Both the position numbers and the translations under genes were made by a program. This document shows, piece after piece, positions 41,686 through 49,831 of a stretch of 64,000 nucleotides of DNA (its first letter is position 1; each line of letters begins with the position of its first letter). Origin of the DNA: Streptomyces mangrovi (GTDB taxonomy: Bacteria; Actinomycetota; Actinomycetes; Streptomycetales; Streptomycetaceae); NCBI RefSeq assembly GCF_900114215.1, contig NZ_FOSG01000004.1, positions 62,001 to 126,000 of the forward strand, given 5' to 3'. The notes below the pieces were generated by a model, which worked only from the letters and a program-made list of their open reading frames with translations, made no database searches and was not told the DNA's origin.

Positions 41686-43404
41686 TCAGAGCGCGGAGAG
41701 TTCCGTCACCAGGTCGTCCAGGCCCAGCGAGCCCAGGGAGAGCGCGTCCATGTGCCACTTTCTGGCGTCGAAGGCGTCGCCGTGCGCCGTGCGGGCGGCC
41801 GCGCGGCCCTTCAGCCAGGCGCGTTCGCCCAGCTTGTAGCCGATCGCCTGGCCCGGCATGCCCAGGTAGCGCACCAGTTCGCTCTCGACGTGGTCGGCGG
41901 GCAGGCCGCTGTGCATGCCGAAGAACTCCTGGGCCAGGTGCGGTGTCCAGCGCTCGCCGGGGTGGAAGGGGGAGTGGCCCGGGATCTCCAGCCCCAGATG
42001 CATGCCGATGTCCACGATGACCCGGACGGAGCGCATCATCTGCGCGTCCAGATACCCCAGCCGCAGCTCGGCGTCGTGCAGGAAGCCGAGCTCGTCCATC
42101 AGCCGCTCCGCGTACAGGGCCCAGCCCTCGGCGTTGGCGCTGACCATCCCCACCGACGTCTGGTAGCGCGAGAGCCGGTCGGCGACGTACGTCCACTGGG
42201 CGAGCTGGAGGTGGTGGCCGGGAACGCCCTCGTGGTACCAGGTGGTGACCAGCTCGTAGACGGGGAAGCGGGACCGCCCCATCGCCGGCAGCCAGGTGCG
42301 GCCGGGCCGGGAGAAGTCCAGCGACGGCTCGGTGTAGTACGGCGCAGCGGCGCTGCCCGGCGGAGCGATCATGGACTCCACACGCCGGACCGGCCCGGCC
42401 AGGTCGAAGTGCGTGCCGTCCAGCTTCTCGATCGCCTCGTCCATCAGCCCCTGGAGCCAGGCTCTGGTCTCCTCCACGCCCTCGATCGCCCGGCCGTGCG
42501 TGTCGAGGTGGCGCAGCGCCTCCCACGGGGTCGCGGCCCCCGGCAGGACCTTCACGGCCTCGGAGCGCATCTCGGCGTGGATGCGGTGGTATTCCTCCCA
42601 GCCGTAGGCGTACGCCTCCGTCAGGTCCAGGTCGGTGCCGTTCCAGTAACGCGCCCACCGCCGGTACCGCTCACGGCCCACGGTGTCCGGGGCTCCGTGG
42701 ACGGCCGGGGCGTAGGTGTCGCGCAGCCAGTCGCGCAGACCGGCCACCGCGCCGGCGGCCGCGGCGGCGCCCCTGTCCAGCTCGGCGCGCAGGGGCTCGG
42801 GGCCGCCGGCGGCGAAGGAGGCGAACCAGCCGGCGCCGCCGCTCCCGCCCAGCCACTGGCCGAGCTGCCCGATCACGGTGTCCACCTGGCGCGGTCCGGC
42901 CGGAAGCCCGCCGGCCAGGCCCTTGGCCAGCGAGGCGCGGTAGCCCTCCAGGGCGGCCGGCACGGCCGTCATCCGCCGGGCGACGGCTGCCCAGTCCTCG
43001 TCGGTCGCGGTCGGCATGAGCGTGAACACGCTGCGTACCGAGTGCACCGGGGAGTGGAGGTTGCTGACGGCGCGCAGCCCCTCGCCCGCCTCGTGCACGG
43101 CGAGCCCCGCGGTCAGCCGCTCGCGCAGCAGGCGCGCGCAGCGCCGTTCGGCGTCGCCGTCCCCGCCGGGCCGCCGCTCGGCCTCGGCGAGCCGCTCCAG
43201 GGTGGCGCGGTCCAGGGCGGCCTGGGCCTCCTGGCCGTCGGGGGAGAAGTCGGGCAGTTCCTTCGGGCCGCCGGGGAGACCGAGGTAGGTGCCGAGGATC
43301 GGATCGAGTGCGACCAGGTCGTCGACATAGGCGTCGGCGACCCGGCGGGGCAGGGGTTCGGCGCCGGGTGCGGTCTCGGGTGAGGTGTTCGTGTCATCGG
43401 ACAT
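41686..43404 (-). CDS. DUF885 family metalloprotease-like protein
   Basis: 572 residues from the ATG at 43404, normal for the family. The signature TTWYHEGVPGHHLQLAQ includes a HExxxxHH-type metal-binding motif that suggests a peptidase-like hydrolase; further family blocks are MVSANAEGWALYAERLM, LRLGYLDAQMMRSVRVIVDIGMH and GQAIGYKLGERAWL. No signal peptide, so cytoplasmic. Natural substrate unknown. CAGGAT ends seven bases before this ATG (leaderless type); an ATG three codons upstream is an alternative. Isolated between the conservon and the Lrp gene. Confidence 0.9.
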   Translation of the reverse strand: MSDDTNTSPETAPGAEPLPRRVADAYVDDLVALDPILGTYLGLPGGPKELPDFSPDGQEAQAALDRATLERLAEAERRPGGDGDAERRCARLLRERLTAGLAVHEAGEGLRAVSNLHSPVHSVRSVFTLMPTATDEDWAAVARRMTAVPAALEGYRASLAKGLAGGLPAGPRQVDTVIGQLGQWLGGSGGAGWFASFAAGGPEPLRAELDRGAAAAAGAVAGLRDWLRDTYAPAVHGAPDTVGRERYRRWARYWNGTDLDLTEAYAYGWEEYHRIHAEMRSEAVKVLPGAATPWEALRHLDTHGRAIEGVEETRAWLQGLMDEAIEKLDGTHFDLAGPVRRVESMIAPPGSAAAPYYTEPSLDFSRPGRTWLPAMGRSRFPVYELVTTWYHEGVPGHHLQLAQWTYVADRLSRYQTSVGMVSANAEGWALYAERLMDELGFLHDAELRLGYLDAQMMRSVRVIVDIGMHLGLEIPGHSPFHPGERWTPHLAQEFFGMHSGLPADHVESELVRYLGMPGQAIGYKLGERAWLKGRAAARTAHGDAFDARKWHMDALSLGSLGLDDLVTELSAL

Positions 43405-43467
43405 GGGCCTCATCCTGGTACGGCGGCGCCCGCCGAGTCACGGGGGAGGCCGCCGGGGCGCCGCGGG

Positions 43468-43950
43468 TCAGCCCGGTCGTTCGGCGGGCAGCAGCGGGCC
43501 GCACGTCCACTGCTGGAAGATCAGCCGCGTCTCGACCCGGGCGACCTCCCGGTGCGAGGTGAACTCGTCCAGCACCAGCCGCTGCAGATCGGCGGTCCCG
43601 GCGACCGCGACATGGACGAGGTAGTCGTCGGGGCCGGTCAGGTGGAACAGCGCCCGCGACTCCGGCAGCGCTCGGACGCGCTCCACGAACGGACCGATCA
43701 GCTCCCTTCTGTGGGGCCGGACCTGTACCGAAAGAAAGGCCTCCAGCGGCCTTCCGAGTTTGGCCGGATCCAGTCGTAGCGCATGGCCGAGGATCACCCC
43801 GCCGCGACGCAGTCGCGCCACTCGGTCCAGACAGGTCGAGGGGGCCACGCCGACGGCGGCGGCGAGATCGCGGTAGGTGGTCCGGGCGTCGTTCTGCAGA
43901 AGGCGCAGAATCTCCAGATCGACCGGATCGAGAACGACTGAATCGGACAT
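43468..43950 (-). CDS. Lrp/AsnC-family transcriptional regulator
   Basis: 160 residues, one Lrp unit: N-terminal helix-turn-helix (LDPVDLEILRLLQNDARTTYRDLAAAVGVAPSTCLDRVARL) and a C-terminal RAM domain (FLSVQVRPHRRELIGPF, GPDDYLVHVAVAG) that binds an amino-acid effector. Divergent by 59 bases from a cystathionine-lyase-type gene, the typical arrangement of a local amino-acid-responsive regulator; in Pseudomonas an Lrp-type MdeR controls methionine gamma-lyase in the same way. TATGTT ends six bases before the ATG, a leaderless-type start. Confidence 0.92.
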   Translation of the reverse strand: MSDSVVLDPVDLEILRLLQNDARTTYRDLAAAVGVAPSTCLDRVARLRRGGVILGHALRLDPAKLGRPLEAFLSVQVRPHRRELIGPFVERVRALPESRALFHLTGPDDYLVHVAVAGTADLQRLVLDEFTSHREVARVETRLIFQQWTCGPLLPAERPG

Positions 43951-44009
43951 TCGCCGAACATAGCACGGAGCATTTCCGCTACACACCGGTAGTTGTTCAG
44001 CATCGCGGC

Positions 44010-45281
44010 ATGACTCACCAGGACAGCATGGACACGACGCCGCCGGCCGCCACCCGAACGCTGGCCACCGAGGCCGTGCACGCCGGACGCGAGGACCTCG
44101 CCGCTCTCGGCCTGCACGCCGCCCCCCTGGACCTGTCCACCACCTACCCCTCCCACGACAGCCGGGCCGAGGCGGCCCGGCTGGACGAGTTCGCCGCCAC
44201 CGGCGCCCAGCTGCAGGGCCCGCCGGTCTACGCCCGGCTCGACAACCCCACCGTGGCACGCTTCGAGACGGCCCTGGCCCGGCTGGAGGGCGCCGAGGCG
44301 GGCGTGGCCTTCGCCAGCGGCATGGCGGCCCTGACCGCCGTGCTCCTGGTGCGCGCCGCCCAGGGGCTGCGGCACGTCGTCGCGGTCCGGCCGCTGTACG
44401 GCTGCAGCGATCACCTGCTCGGCAGCGGGCTGCTGGGCACCGAGGTGACCTGGACCGACCCGGCGGGCATCGCCGACGCCATACGCCCCGACACCGGCCT
44501 GGTGATGGTGGAGACACCGGCCAATCCCACTCTGGCCGAAATCGACCTGAAGGCCGTGGCGCACTCCTGCGGTTCCGTGCCGCTGCTGGTCGACAACACC
44601 TTCGCCACCCCCGTGCTGCAGCGGCCGGTCGAGCACGGCGCCCGCATCGTGCTGCACAGCGCCACCAAGTACCTGGGCGGCCACGGAGACGTCCTCGGCG
44701 GCGTCGTCGCCTGCGACGAGGAGACGGCCCGCGAGCTGCGGAAGGTGCGCTTCGCCACCGGCGGCGTACTCCACCCGCTCGCCGGCTACCTGCTGCTGCG
44801 CGGCCTGTCCACGCTGCCGGTGCGGGTGCGGGCGCAGTCGGCCACGGCCGCGGAACTGGCCCGGCGCCTGGCCGGCGACCCGCGGATCACCCGGGTGTAC
44901 TACCCGAGGCTGGGCGGCGCCATGGTCTCCTTCGAGGTCGAGGGGGAGCCGCACGAGGTGATCGCGGGGGTGCGGCTGATCACCCCGGCGGTCAGCCTCG
45001 GCAGCGTGGACACCCTCATCCAGCACCCCGGGTCCATCAGCCACCGCATCGTCTGCGAGGACGACCGCCGCACCGGCGGGATCGGCGAGAGGCTGCTGCG
45101 GATGTCGGTCGGCCTGGAGGACGTCGAGGACCTGTGGAACGACCTCGACGCGGCGCTCGGCTCCGCCCGGGGAGCCGGGAGCGGGGCCGAGCGCCGCGCC
45201 GGGAGCGCCGAAGAGGATGCCGCGAGTGTCAGCGCGGTCCCGTCTCGGCGGCTGCCGGAACCGGGACGAGCCGGGCGGTGA
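44010..45281 (+). CDS. Cys/Met-metabolism PLP enzyme (cystathionine or methionine gamma-lyase type)
   Basis: 423 residues, fold-type I. YARLDNPTVARFETALARLEGAE, FASGMAALTAVLL, VETPANPTLAEIDL, DNTFATPVLQRP and the PLP lysine in HSATKYLGGHGDVLGG are the family landmarks. It catalyses gamma-elimination or gamma-replacement on sulfur amino acids; lyase versus synthase cannot be settled. The last 40 residues (rich in Gly, Ala, Arg, Glu) are an extension that overlaps the convergent ACT-GNAT gene by 53 bases. Control by the divergent Lrp regulator is likely. Confidence 0.92.
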   Translation: MTHQDSMDTTPPAATRTLATEAVHAGREDLAALGLHAAPLDLSTTYPSHDSRAEAARLDEFAATGAQLQGPPVYARLDNPTVARFETALARLEGAEAGVAFASGMAALTAVLLVRAAQGLRHVVAVRPLYGCSDHLLGSGLLGTEVTWTDPAGIADAIRPDTGLVMVETPANPTLAEIDLKAVAHSCGSVPLLVDNTFATPVLQRPVEHGARIVLHSATKYLGGHGDVLGGVVACDEETARELRKVRFATGGVLHPLAGYLLLRGLSTLPVRVRAQSATAAELARRLAGDPRITRVYYPRLGGAMVSFEVEGEPHEVIAGVRLITPAVSLGSVDTLIQHPGSISHRIVCEDDRRTGGIGERLLRMSVGLEDVEDLWNDLDAALGSARGAGSGAERRAGSAEEDAASVSAVPSRRLPEPGRAGR

Positions 45282-46686
45282 TCACCAGGGTGCCCTCCTC
45301 GACCTGGTAGTCCAGCGGCAGCCCCAGGCCGCGCATGGCCGCCACCATGCCGGTGTTGTGCGACTGCGTCACGGCGTAGACGCTCTCGCACCGCGCCTCG
45401 GTGGCCATCGCCACCAGACGGCGCAGCAGTTCGGCACCGATGCCGCGGCGCTGCCAGACGTCCTCGACGAGGAGGGCCACCTCCGTCTCGTCGCCGTCCC
45501 ACATCAGATGGCCGAGCGCCACCAGCTTCCCCGACGCGGTCTCGGCCGCCAGTGTGCGGCCGAAGCGCGGGCTGAGCAGGTGGTTCAGATAGCGGTCGGC
45601 GTCCCTGACCGGGCCGTGGTAGCGCGCGGCCAGGGTGCGCGCCGAGCAGCGCCGGTGCATCGCGCGCGCGGCCTCCAGGTCGCAGGTGTCCGCCCGCCGC
45701 ACGGTGATCTCGTTACCCTCCGGGAGCGTGAGCGTCTCGCGGCGGCGCGGCATCCGGCCCGCCGGCTCCGCCCCGGGGCCGGACCCGGCGGCTCCGGCCG
45801 GGCGGGGGTCCGGCTGGGCGTCCAGCCGGGTGTCCAGCTCGACCAGGGCGCGGGCCCGGGCGAACTCGGTCGGGGTGAAGGGCAGGTGAGGGCGCTCCAC
45901 GACGATCGTCCCGCCGTGCGGATCGCGCATCCGGATCACCGTCCCCTCCAGCACGCCGTCCTCGGGGACCTCGTCGCCGCACGGCTCTCCGTGCGGCTGC
46001 CCGCCCGTCGCCCGGGAGGGCACCGAGCGGATCGTGCAGCGGCCGAGCAACTGGCGCAGCGCGAGCGGGAGTTCGGCGCTGTCCAGCGCGGTACGGGTGG
46101 CCAGGCCCAGCACCCGGGTCGGGGTGTCCACCAGATCGTGGGCGTCGGCCCGCTCCAGCCAGGTGTCCCGCCCGCCCGCCGCGGCCGCCGCCCGGCCCAG
46201 CTCGGCGGCCTCCAGCGCGCGGGGCGCCCGCAGCAGGAACTCGTCCACCGTCATCTCGCCCAGCGGGTGCGTCTGGAGGCCGATGACGTCCACCCGCAGC
46301 TCCGCCAGGGCGGTGCACAGCGCGGCGAGCGATCCGGGCTCCTCCCGCACGGTGGTGCGCAGCCGCCACAGCACCGGCGGCTCCTGCGCGGAGCCCGCGT
46401 CGGCCGGACCGCCGCCGGGATCGGGCGGCGGATGGTGGCGGCGCCGCGCCCACCAGATGTGGATCCCCGCCGTGGCCAGCAGGGCGGCGGCCGACAGCAC
46501 CAGCAGCACGGGCCCGTCGGGTCCGTGCGCCACCGTCTTGGCGATGCTGTCGGCCACGGCCACGGCCGTGAACAGCGCCGCCAGCTCGACCAGGTCGTGC
46601 CGCCAGTGGTGCGGGCCGCGGGCCTTGCGGCGGGTGGCGCGGCGAGTGGTGCGGCGGTCTGCGCGGTGTGCGGAGGATTCGGTCAT
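45229..46686 (-). CDS. Membrane-anchored ACT-domain GNAT acetyltransferase
   Basis: 485 residues. Two N-terminal hydrophobic segments (LVELAALFTAVAVADSI and VLLVLSAAALLATAGIHIWWA) precede an ACT-type amino-acid-binding domain (LRTTVREEPGSLAALCTALAELRVDVIGLQTHPL), a middle region (about residues 180-300) and a C-terminal GNAT domain (ITVRRADTCDLEAARAMHRR, EVALLVEDVWQRRGIGAELLRRLVAMA with the Q/RxxGxG/A acetyl-CoA loop). ACT-GNAT proteins of actinobacteria are amino-acid-regulated protein lysine acetyltransferases; the membrane anchor is an added feature. Convergent overlap with the sulfur-amino-acid enzyme invites a functional link but does not prove one. Confidence 0.82.
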   Translation of the reverse strand: MTESSAHRADRRTTRRATRRKARGPHHWRHDLVELAALFTAVAVADSIAKTVAHGPDGPVLLVLSAAALLATAGIHIWWARRRHHPPPDPGGGPADAGSAQEPPVLWRLRTTVREEPGSLAALCTALAELRVDVIGLQTHPLGEMTVDEFLLRAPRALEAAELGRAAAAAGGRDTWLERADAHDLVDTPTRVLGLATRTALDSAELPLALRQLLGRCTIRSVPSRATGGQPHGEPCGDEVPEDGVLEGTVIRMRDPHGGTIVVERPHLPFTPTEFARARALVELDTRLDAQPDPRPAGAAGSGPGAEPAGRMPRRRETLTLPEGNEITVRRADTCDLEAARAMHRRCSARTLAARYHGPVRDADRYLNHLLSPRFGRTLAAETASGKLVALGHLMWDGDETEVALLVEDVWQRRGIGAELLRRLVAMATEARCESVYAVTQSHNTGMVAAMRGLGLPLDYQVEEGTLVITARLVPVPAAAETGPR

Positions 46687-46819
46687 GCGGCCACTCTCAC
46701 CGACGGGTGTTGCGTGATCACGAACGGGTTGTGACCGATGGGTTAAGGGCCTTCTGGGAACCATGCCCTTTTTGCCGGACGCCTCCCCGCCGGGCGCCGC
46801 GTCATGCGCGGGGGCTGCG

Positions 46820-47386
46820 TCATGCGCGGGAGGCGGGGGAGGCGCGGGAGAGCCGTCGCAGCACCGCCGCGCACCGCCGGGCGTACAGCCGCTGGAACAG
46901 CGGGACGAGCGGCCCGGCGGCCCGCGCCCACCACACCTCGGGACGGCTGAAGGCACGCACCTCCAGCCAGACGGCCCCCTCGTCGTCCAGCTCCACGACG
47001 AACGCCTCCTCACCGCGCTCCGGATGCCCCGGCAGTGTCCCGTAGCCGAAGCCCGCCCGCCGCTCGCCGTCCGCCGCCCACACCACCCGGCACGGCGCGT
47101 GGATCCGCAGCCGTCCGGCGCCCAGGCCCACCACCACACGCACCCCGGGCTCGGCGCGCGGGGAGCCGGTGGCCATCTCCACGCCCATGGCCCGGTGCAT
47201 CCGCCAGGTCAGCACGGCCCGCCCGGCGGCCCGGAAGACCTCCCGGCCCGTGCCGAGGCGGGTGCGCACCCGCAGCAGCCCGAAGCCCGGCGGCCGGCCG
47301 GGCATGCCGTCCTCGCGGGTGGCGCCCGCCCCGGTGTACGTCAGGCCGGCCGCGGAATCGCCGGTGCGGTCGTCGTTCGCGTCCAT
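46820..47386 (-). CDS. DUF1990 family protein
   Basis: 188 residues, matching the DUF1990 pattern: LTYTGAGATREDGMPGRPPGF near the start, then RVRTRLGTGREVFRAAGRAVLTWRMHRAMGVEM, CRVVWAADGERRAGFGYGTLPGHPERGEEAFVVE and the final AAGPLVPLFQRLYARRCAAVLRR. Function unknown; the fold is probably SRPBCC-like. ATG at 47386 is preceded by TACGCT at six bases, a leaderless-type start. No operon partner. Confidence 0.88.
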   Translation of the reverse strand: MDANDDRTGDSAAGLTYTGAGATREDGMPGRPPGFGLLRVRTRLGTGREVFRAAGRAVLTWRMHRAMGVEMATGSPRAEPGVRVVVGLGAGRLRIHAPCRVVWAADGERRAGFGYGTLPGHPERGEEAFVVELDDEGAVWLEVRAFSRPEVWWARAAGPLVPLFQRLYARRCAAVLRRLSRASPASRA

Positions 47387-47442
47387 GGGCGCAGCGTATT
47401 GCGCCGTATCGCGCCGCGCCGCGCCCGTGGACGCCCCGCCGC

Positions 47443-49032
47443 CTACTGCCCGACGCGGCCGGGGTGCAGCACCTTGGTGAACAGCACCGCGCCGCCCTCC
47501 TCGCGCAGCCGCACCGTCAGCTCGCCGCTGTCGCCGTCGATGTCCACCTGGCCGTAGAACTGGTAACCCTCGCCCGGGGAGACGTTGCCGCGCTCCGGCG
47601 CCTTGACGAAGACCCGCTCGGGGCCGAACGTGCCGTCCAGCGCGCTCGCCGGGAAGGCCCCGGCGTTCAGCGGCCCGGTGACGAACTCCCAGAACGGCGC
47701 GAAGTCCTTGAACGCCGCCCGAACCGGGTCGTAGTGCTGGGCCGAGGTGTGGTGCACATCCGCGGTCAGCCACACCGTGCCGGTGATCCGCCGGTCGCGG
47801 ACGAACCGCAGCAGCTCGGAGATCTGCAGCTCGCGCCCCAGCGGCGCGCCCGGATGGCCCTGTGCCACCGCCTCGGCGTGTTCGCCGTCGGAGACGACCA
47901 GCCCCAGCGGCATGTCCGAGGCGATCACCTTCCACACCGCGCGCGAGCGCGCCAGCTCCCGCTTGAGCCAGGCCAACTGCTCCGCGCCCAGCACACCCTG
48001 TGGATCGGAGGCCTCAAGGCCGGGGGAGTTGGCGTTCCGGTAGGTGCGCATGTCCAGCACGAAGACGTCCAGCAGCGGGCCGTGGCGCACCACCCGGTAG
48101 ACCCGCCCGTCGCGGTCGCGCCGCGGGGAGGAGAGGGGGAAGTACTCGCCGAACGCCCGCCGGGCCCGGGCCGCCAGCACGTCCACGCGCCGCTCGGTGT
48201 AGCGGGCGTCGGCGAGGATCTCGCCGGGATACCAGTTGTTGACCACCTCGTGGTCGTCCCACTGCACGATGGAGGGCACCTGCGCGTTGAAGCGCCGCAG
48301 CGACTCGGCCATGAGGTTGTAGCGGAAGTTGCCCCGGTACTCGTCGAGGGTCTCGGCGACCTTCGACTTCTCCTCGGTGACCACGTTGCGCCAGGTGCCG
48401 CCGCCGGGCAGCGCCACGGTCTCGGTCAGCGGGCCGTCGGCGTAGACGGTGTCGCCGCTGAAGAGGAAGAAGTCCGGGTCCAGCCGGGCCATCTCGTCGA
48501 AGACCGGATAGCCGCCGCGGTCGGGGTTGATACCCCAGCCCTGCCCGGCGAGGTCGCCCGACCACACGAAGCGCACCCCGTCCCGGCGCCGCGCCGGGGC
48601 GGTGCGGAAGGTGCCGTACACCGGCTCGCCGGTGCGCCGGGGGTCGTCGGGGTCGGCCAGCACCACCCGGTAGTGGATCTGCCGGCCCGGCGGCAGTCCG
48701 TGCAGCGCCGTCGTACCGGTGAAGTCCGTGTCCGGCCCGAGGAGGGGGCCGTACCGGCGGCGCGGGTTGCGGAAGGACTCCGTGGCGGAGGTCTCCACCA
48801 GCATCCGGGCCGGTCGGTCCGAGCGCACCCACACCAGGCCGGACGTGGCCGTCACATCCCCGGTCTGCACTCCCCAGCCGGCCCTCGGCCGTCCCGACAG
48901 CGCCAGCGCGGGCGCGGCGGCCGGCACCAGCGCGGCGGTGGGCAGGGACAGCGCCGCCGAGGCGGCCAGCGTGCCGCGCAGAACCGAGCGCCGAGCGGGC
49001 GCGGCGCGCTCCGGTGAGTCCTGGTGTGCCAT
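47443..49032 (-). CDS. PhoD-like alkaline phosphatase, Tat-exported
   Basis: 529 residues. The N-terminus has a twin-arginine signal (RRSVLRGTLAASAALSL followed by Ala-rich cleavage region). PhoD_N domain (WGVQTGDVTATSGLVWVRSD) then the metallophosphatase domain: FVWSGDLAGQGWG, FFLFSGDTVYADG, VQWDDHEVVNNWYPGE, LDMRTYRNANSP and LTADVHHTSAQHYDP. It is a secreted Ca/Fe-dependent phosphomonoesterase or phosphodiesterase, usually induced by phosphate starvation. AGGAGG is ten bases before the ATG; no clear PHO box was recognised in the upstream region. Confidence 0.94.
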   Translation of the reverse strand: MAHQDSPERAAPARRSVLRGTLAASAALSLPTAALVPAAAPALALSGRPRAGWGVQTGDVTATSGLVWVRSDRPARMLVETSATESFRNPRRRYGPLLGPDTDFTGTTALHGLPPGRQIHYRVVLADPDDPRRTGEPVYGTFRTAPARRRDGVRFVWSGDLAGQGWGINPDRGGYPVFDEMARLDPDFFLFSGDTVYADGPLTETVALPGGGTWRNVVTEEKSKVAETLDEYRGNFRYNLMAESLRRFNAQVPSIVQWDDHEVVNNWYPGEILADARYTERRVDVLAARARRAFGEYFPLSSPRRDRDGRVYRVVRHGPLLDVFVLDMRTYRNANSPGLEASDPQGVLGAEQLAWLKRELARSRAVWKVIASDMPLGLVVSDGEHAEAVAQGHPGAPLGRELQISELLRFVRDRRITGTVWLTADVHHTSAQHYDPVRAAFKDFAPFWEFVTGPLNAGAFPASALDGTFGPERVFVKAPERGNVSPGEGYQFYGQVDIDGDSGELTVRLREEGGAVLFTKVLHPGRVGQ

Positions 49033-49396
49033 GCGCGAACAACCTCCTGAGCATCGGGCCGAGCGGGTCGTACGGCCGGTCATGGTGGCCGCGCGAGGCG
49101 AACGCGGGGGAACCGCGCCGCTGCGTGCGGGCCCGTTCCGGGTGAACGCGGCGGTGCCCGCCGCACCAGAGCCTCCGCGCCGGGACGGACGCCGGGCAGA
49201 CGCCGGGCAGGCGCTGGGCAAGGCGGGCGGAGAACGACGTGAAAATGACAAGTTCACTTGCCACTCGAACAGTACGCCGCTTCCTCGGTCGAAATCGTTC
49301 AAATGTACCCGGAACGGGTGACACGATGCGTAACCTCGTCGTCACTTCCGCACCACCGGTGGTGCGTCCGCACGTCGAGCAGGAGGGGGGTCCTAC
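49033..49396. other. 364-base divergent region between phoD-like gene and Roadblock cluster
   Basis: The stretch 49235-49345 is the most AT-rich in this area and contains probable promoters for both sides, for example around GAAAATGACAAGTTCACTTG and CGAAATCGTTCAAATGTACC. CGTTC (49296-49300) and GAACG (49312-49316) form a loose inverted repeat. An 18-base perfect palindrome at 49349-49366 is listed separately. No gene seen. Confidence 0.5.
49349..49366. promoter_or_regulatory. 18-base perfect palindrome in the leader of the first Roadblock gene
   Basis: CGCACCACCGGTGGTGCG is perfectly self-complementary and ends 30 bases before the GTG of the first Roadblock gene. A related palindrome (shared GCACC/GGTGC arms) precedes the paralogous third Roadblock gene at 51251-51266. 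Candidate operator or mRNA hairpin. Confidence 0.5.
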
Positions 49397-49831
49397 GTGC
49401 CCGGAATCGACGAATGCCTGCTCGAAGCCATGACGCTGCCCGGTGCCCGTGGCGCCGCCGTGGTCGACTGGACCAGTGGACTCGCGCTCGGCGCGGTGGG
49501 CGAGCCGTCGTGCGGCGACCACGAGACGACCGCCGCCCGGACGGCCGAACTCGCCCGCACGGCCGCCGAGCACATCGCGTTCGCCGCACCCGGCGGCTCC
49601 GGACGCGGAAGCGACGGCGGGGAGTTCGCGGGAGAGCCGGAGACCGGCGGGGGAGAGCCGGTCGAGGACCTCATCGTCACCACCCGTGACGGCTACCACC
49701 TGCTGCGCTTCGTCGGGCAGGTCTTCGACGGCGGCCTCCTCGTCCACCTGTGGCTCGACCGGGACGACGGCAACCTCGCCCTCGCCCGCATCCGCCTGCG
49801 CCACCTGTCCGAACGACTGGTGCTCGGATGA
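49397..49831 (+). CDS. Roadblock/LC7-like protein 1
   Basis: 144 residues. The start MPGIDECLLEAMTLPGARGAAVVDWTSGLALGAVG parallels the third Roadblock protein (51289), showing the two are paralogues. The second half, LIVTTRDGYHLLRFVGQVFDGGLLVHLWLDRDDGNLALARIRL, is the strand-helix end of the domain. A Gly/Glu-rich insertion (residues 57-93) separates the halves. Roadblock dimers act as GTPase regulators or scaffolds, but no MglA/CvnD-like GTPase is in this cluster. AGGAGG precedes the GTG. The stop overlaps the next start (ATGA). Confidence 0.75.
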   Translation: MPGIDECLLEAMTLPGARGAAVVDWTSGLALGAVGEPSCGDHETTAARTAELARTAAEHIAFAAPGGSGRGSDGGEFAGEPETGGGEPVEDLIVTTRDGYHLLRFVGQVFDGGLLVHLWLDRDDGNLALARIRLRHLSERLVLG

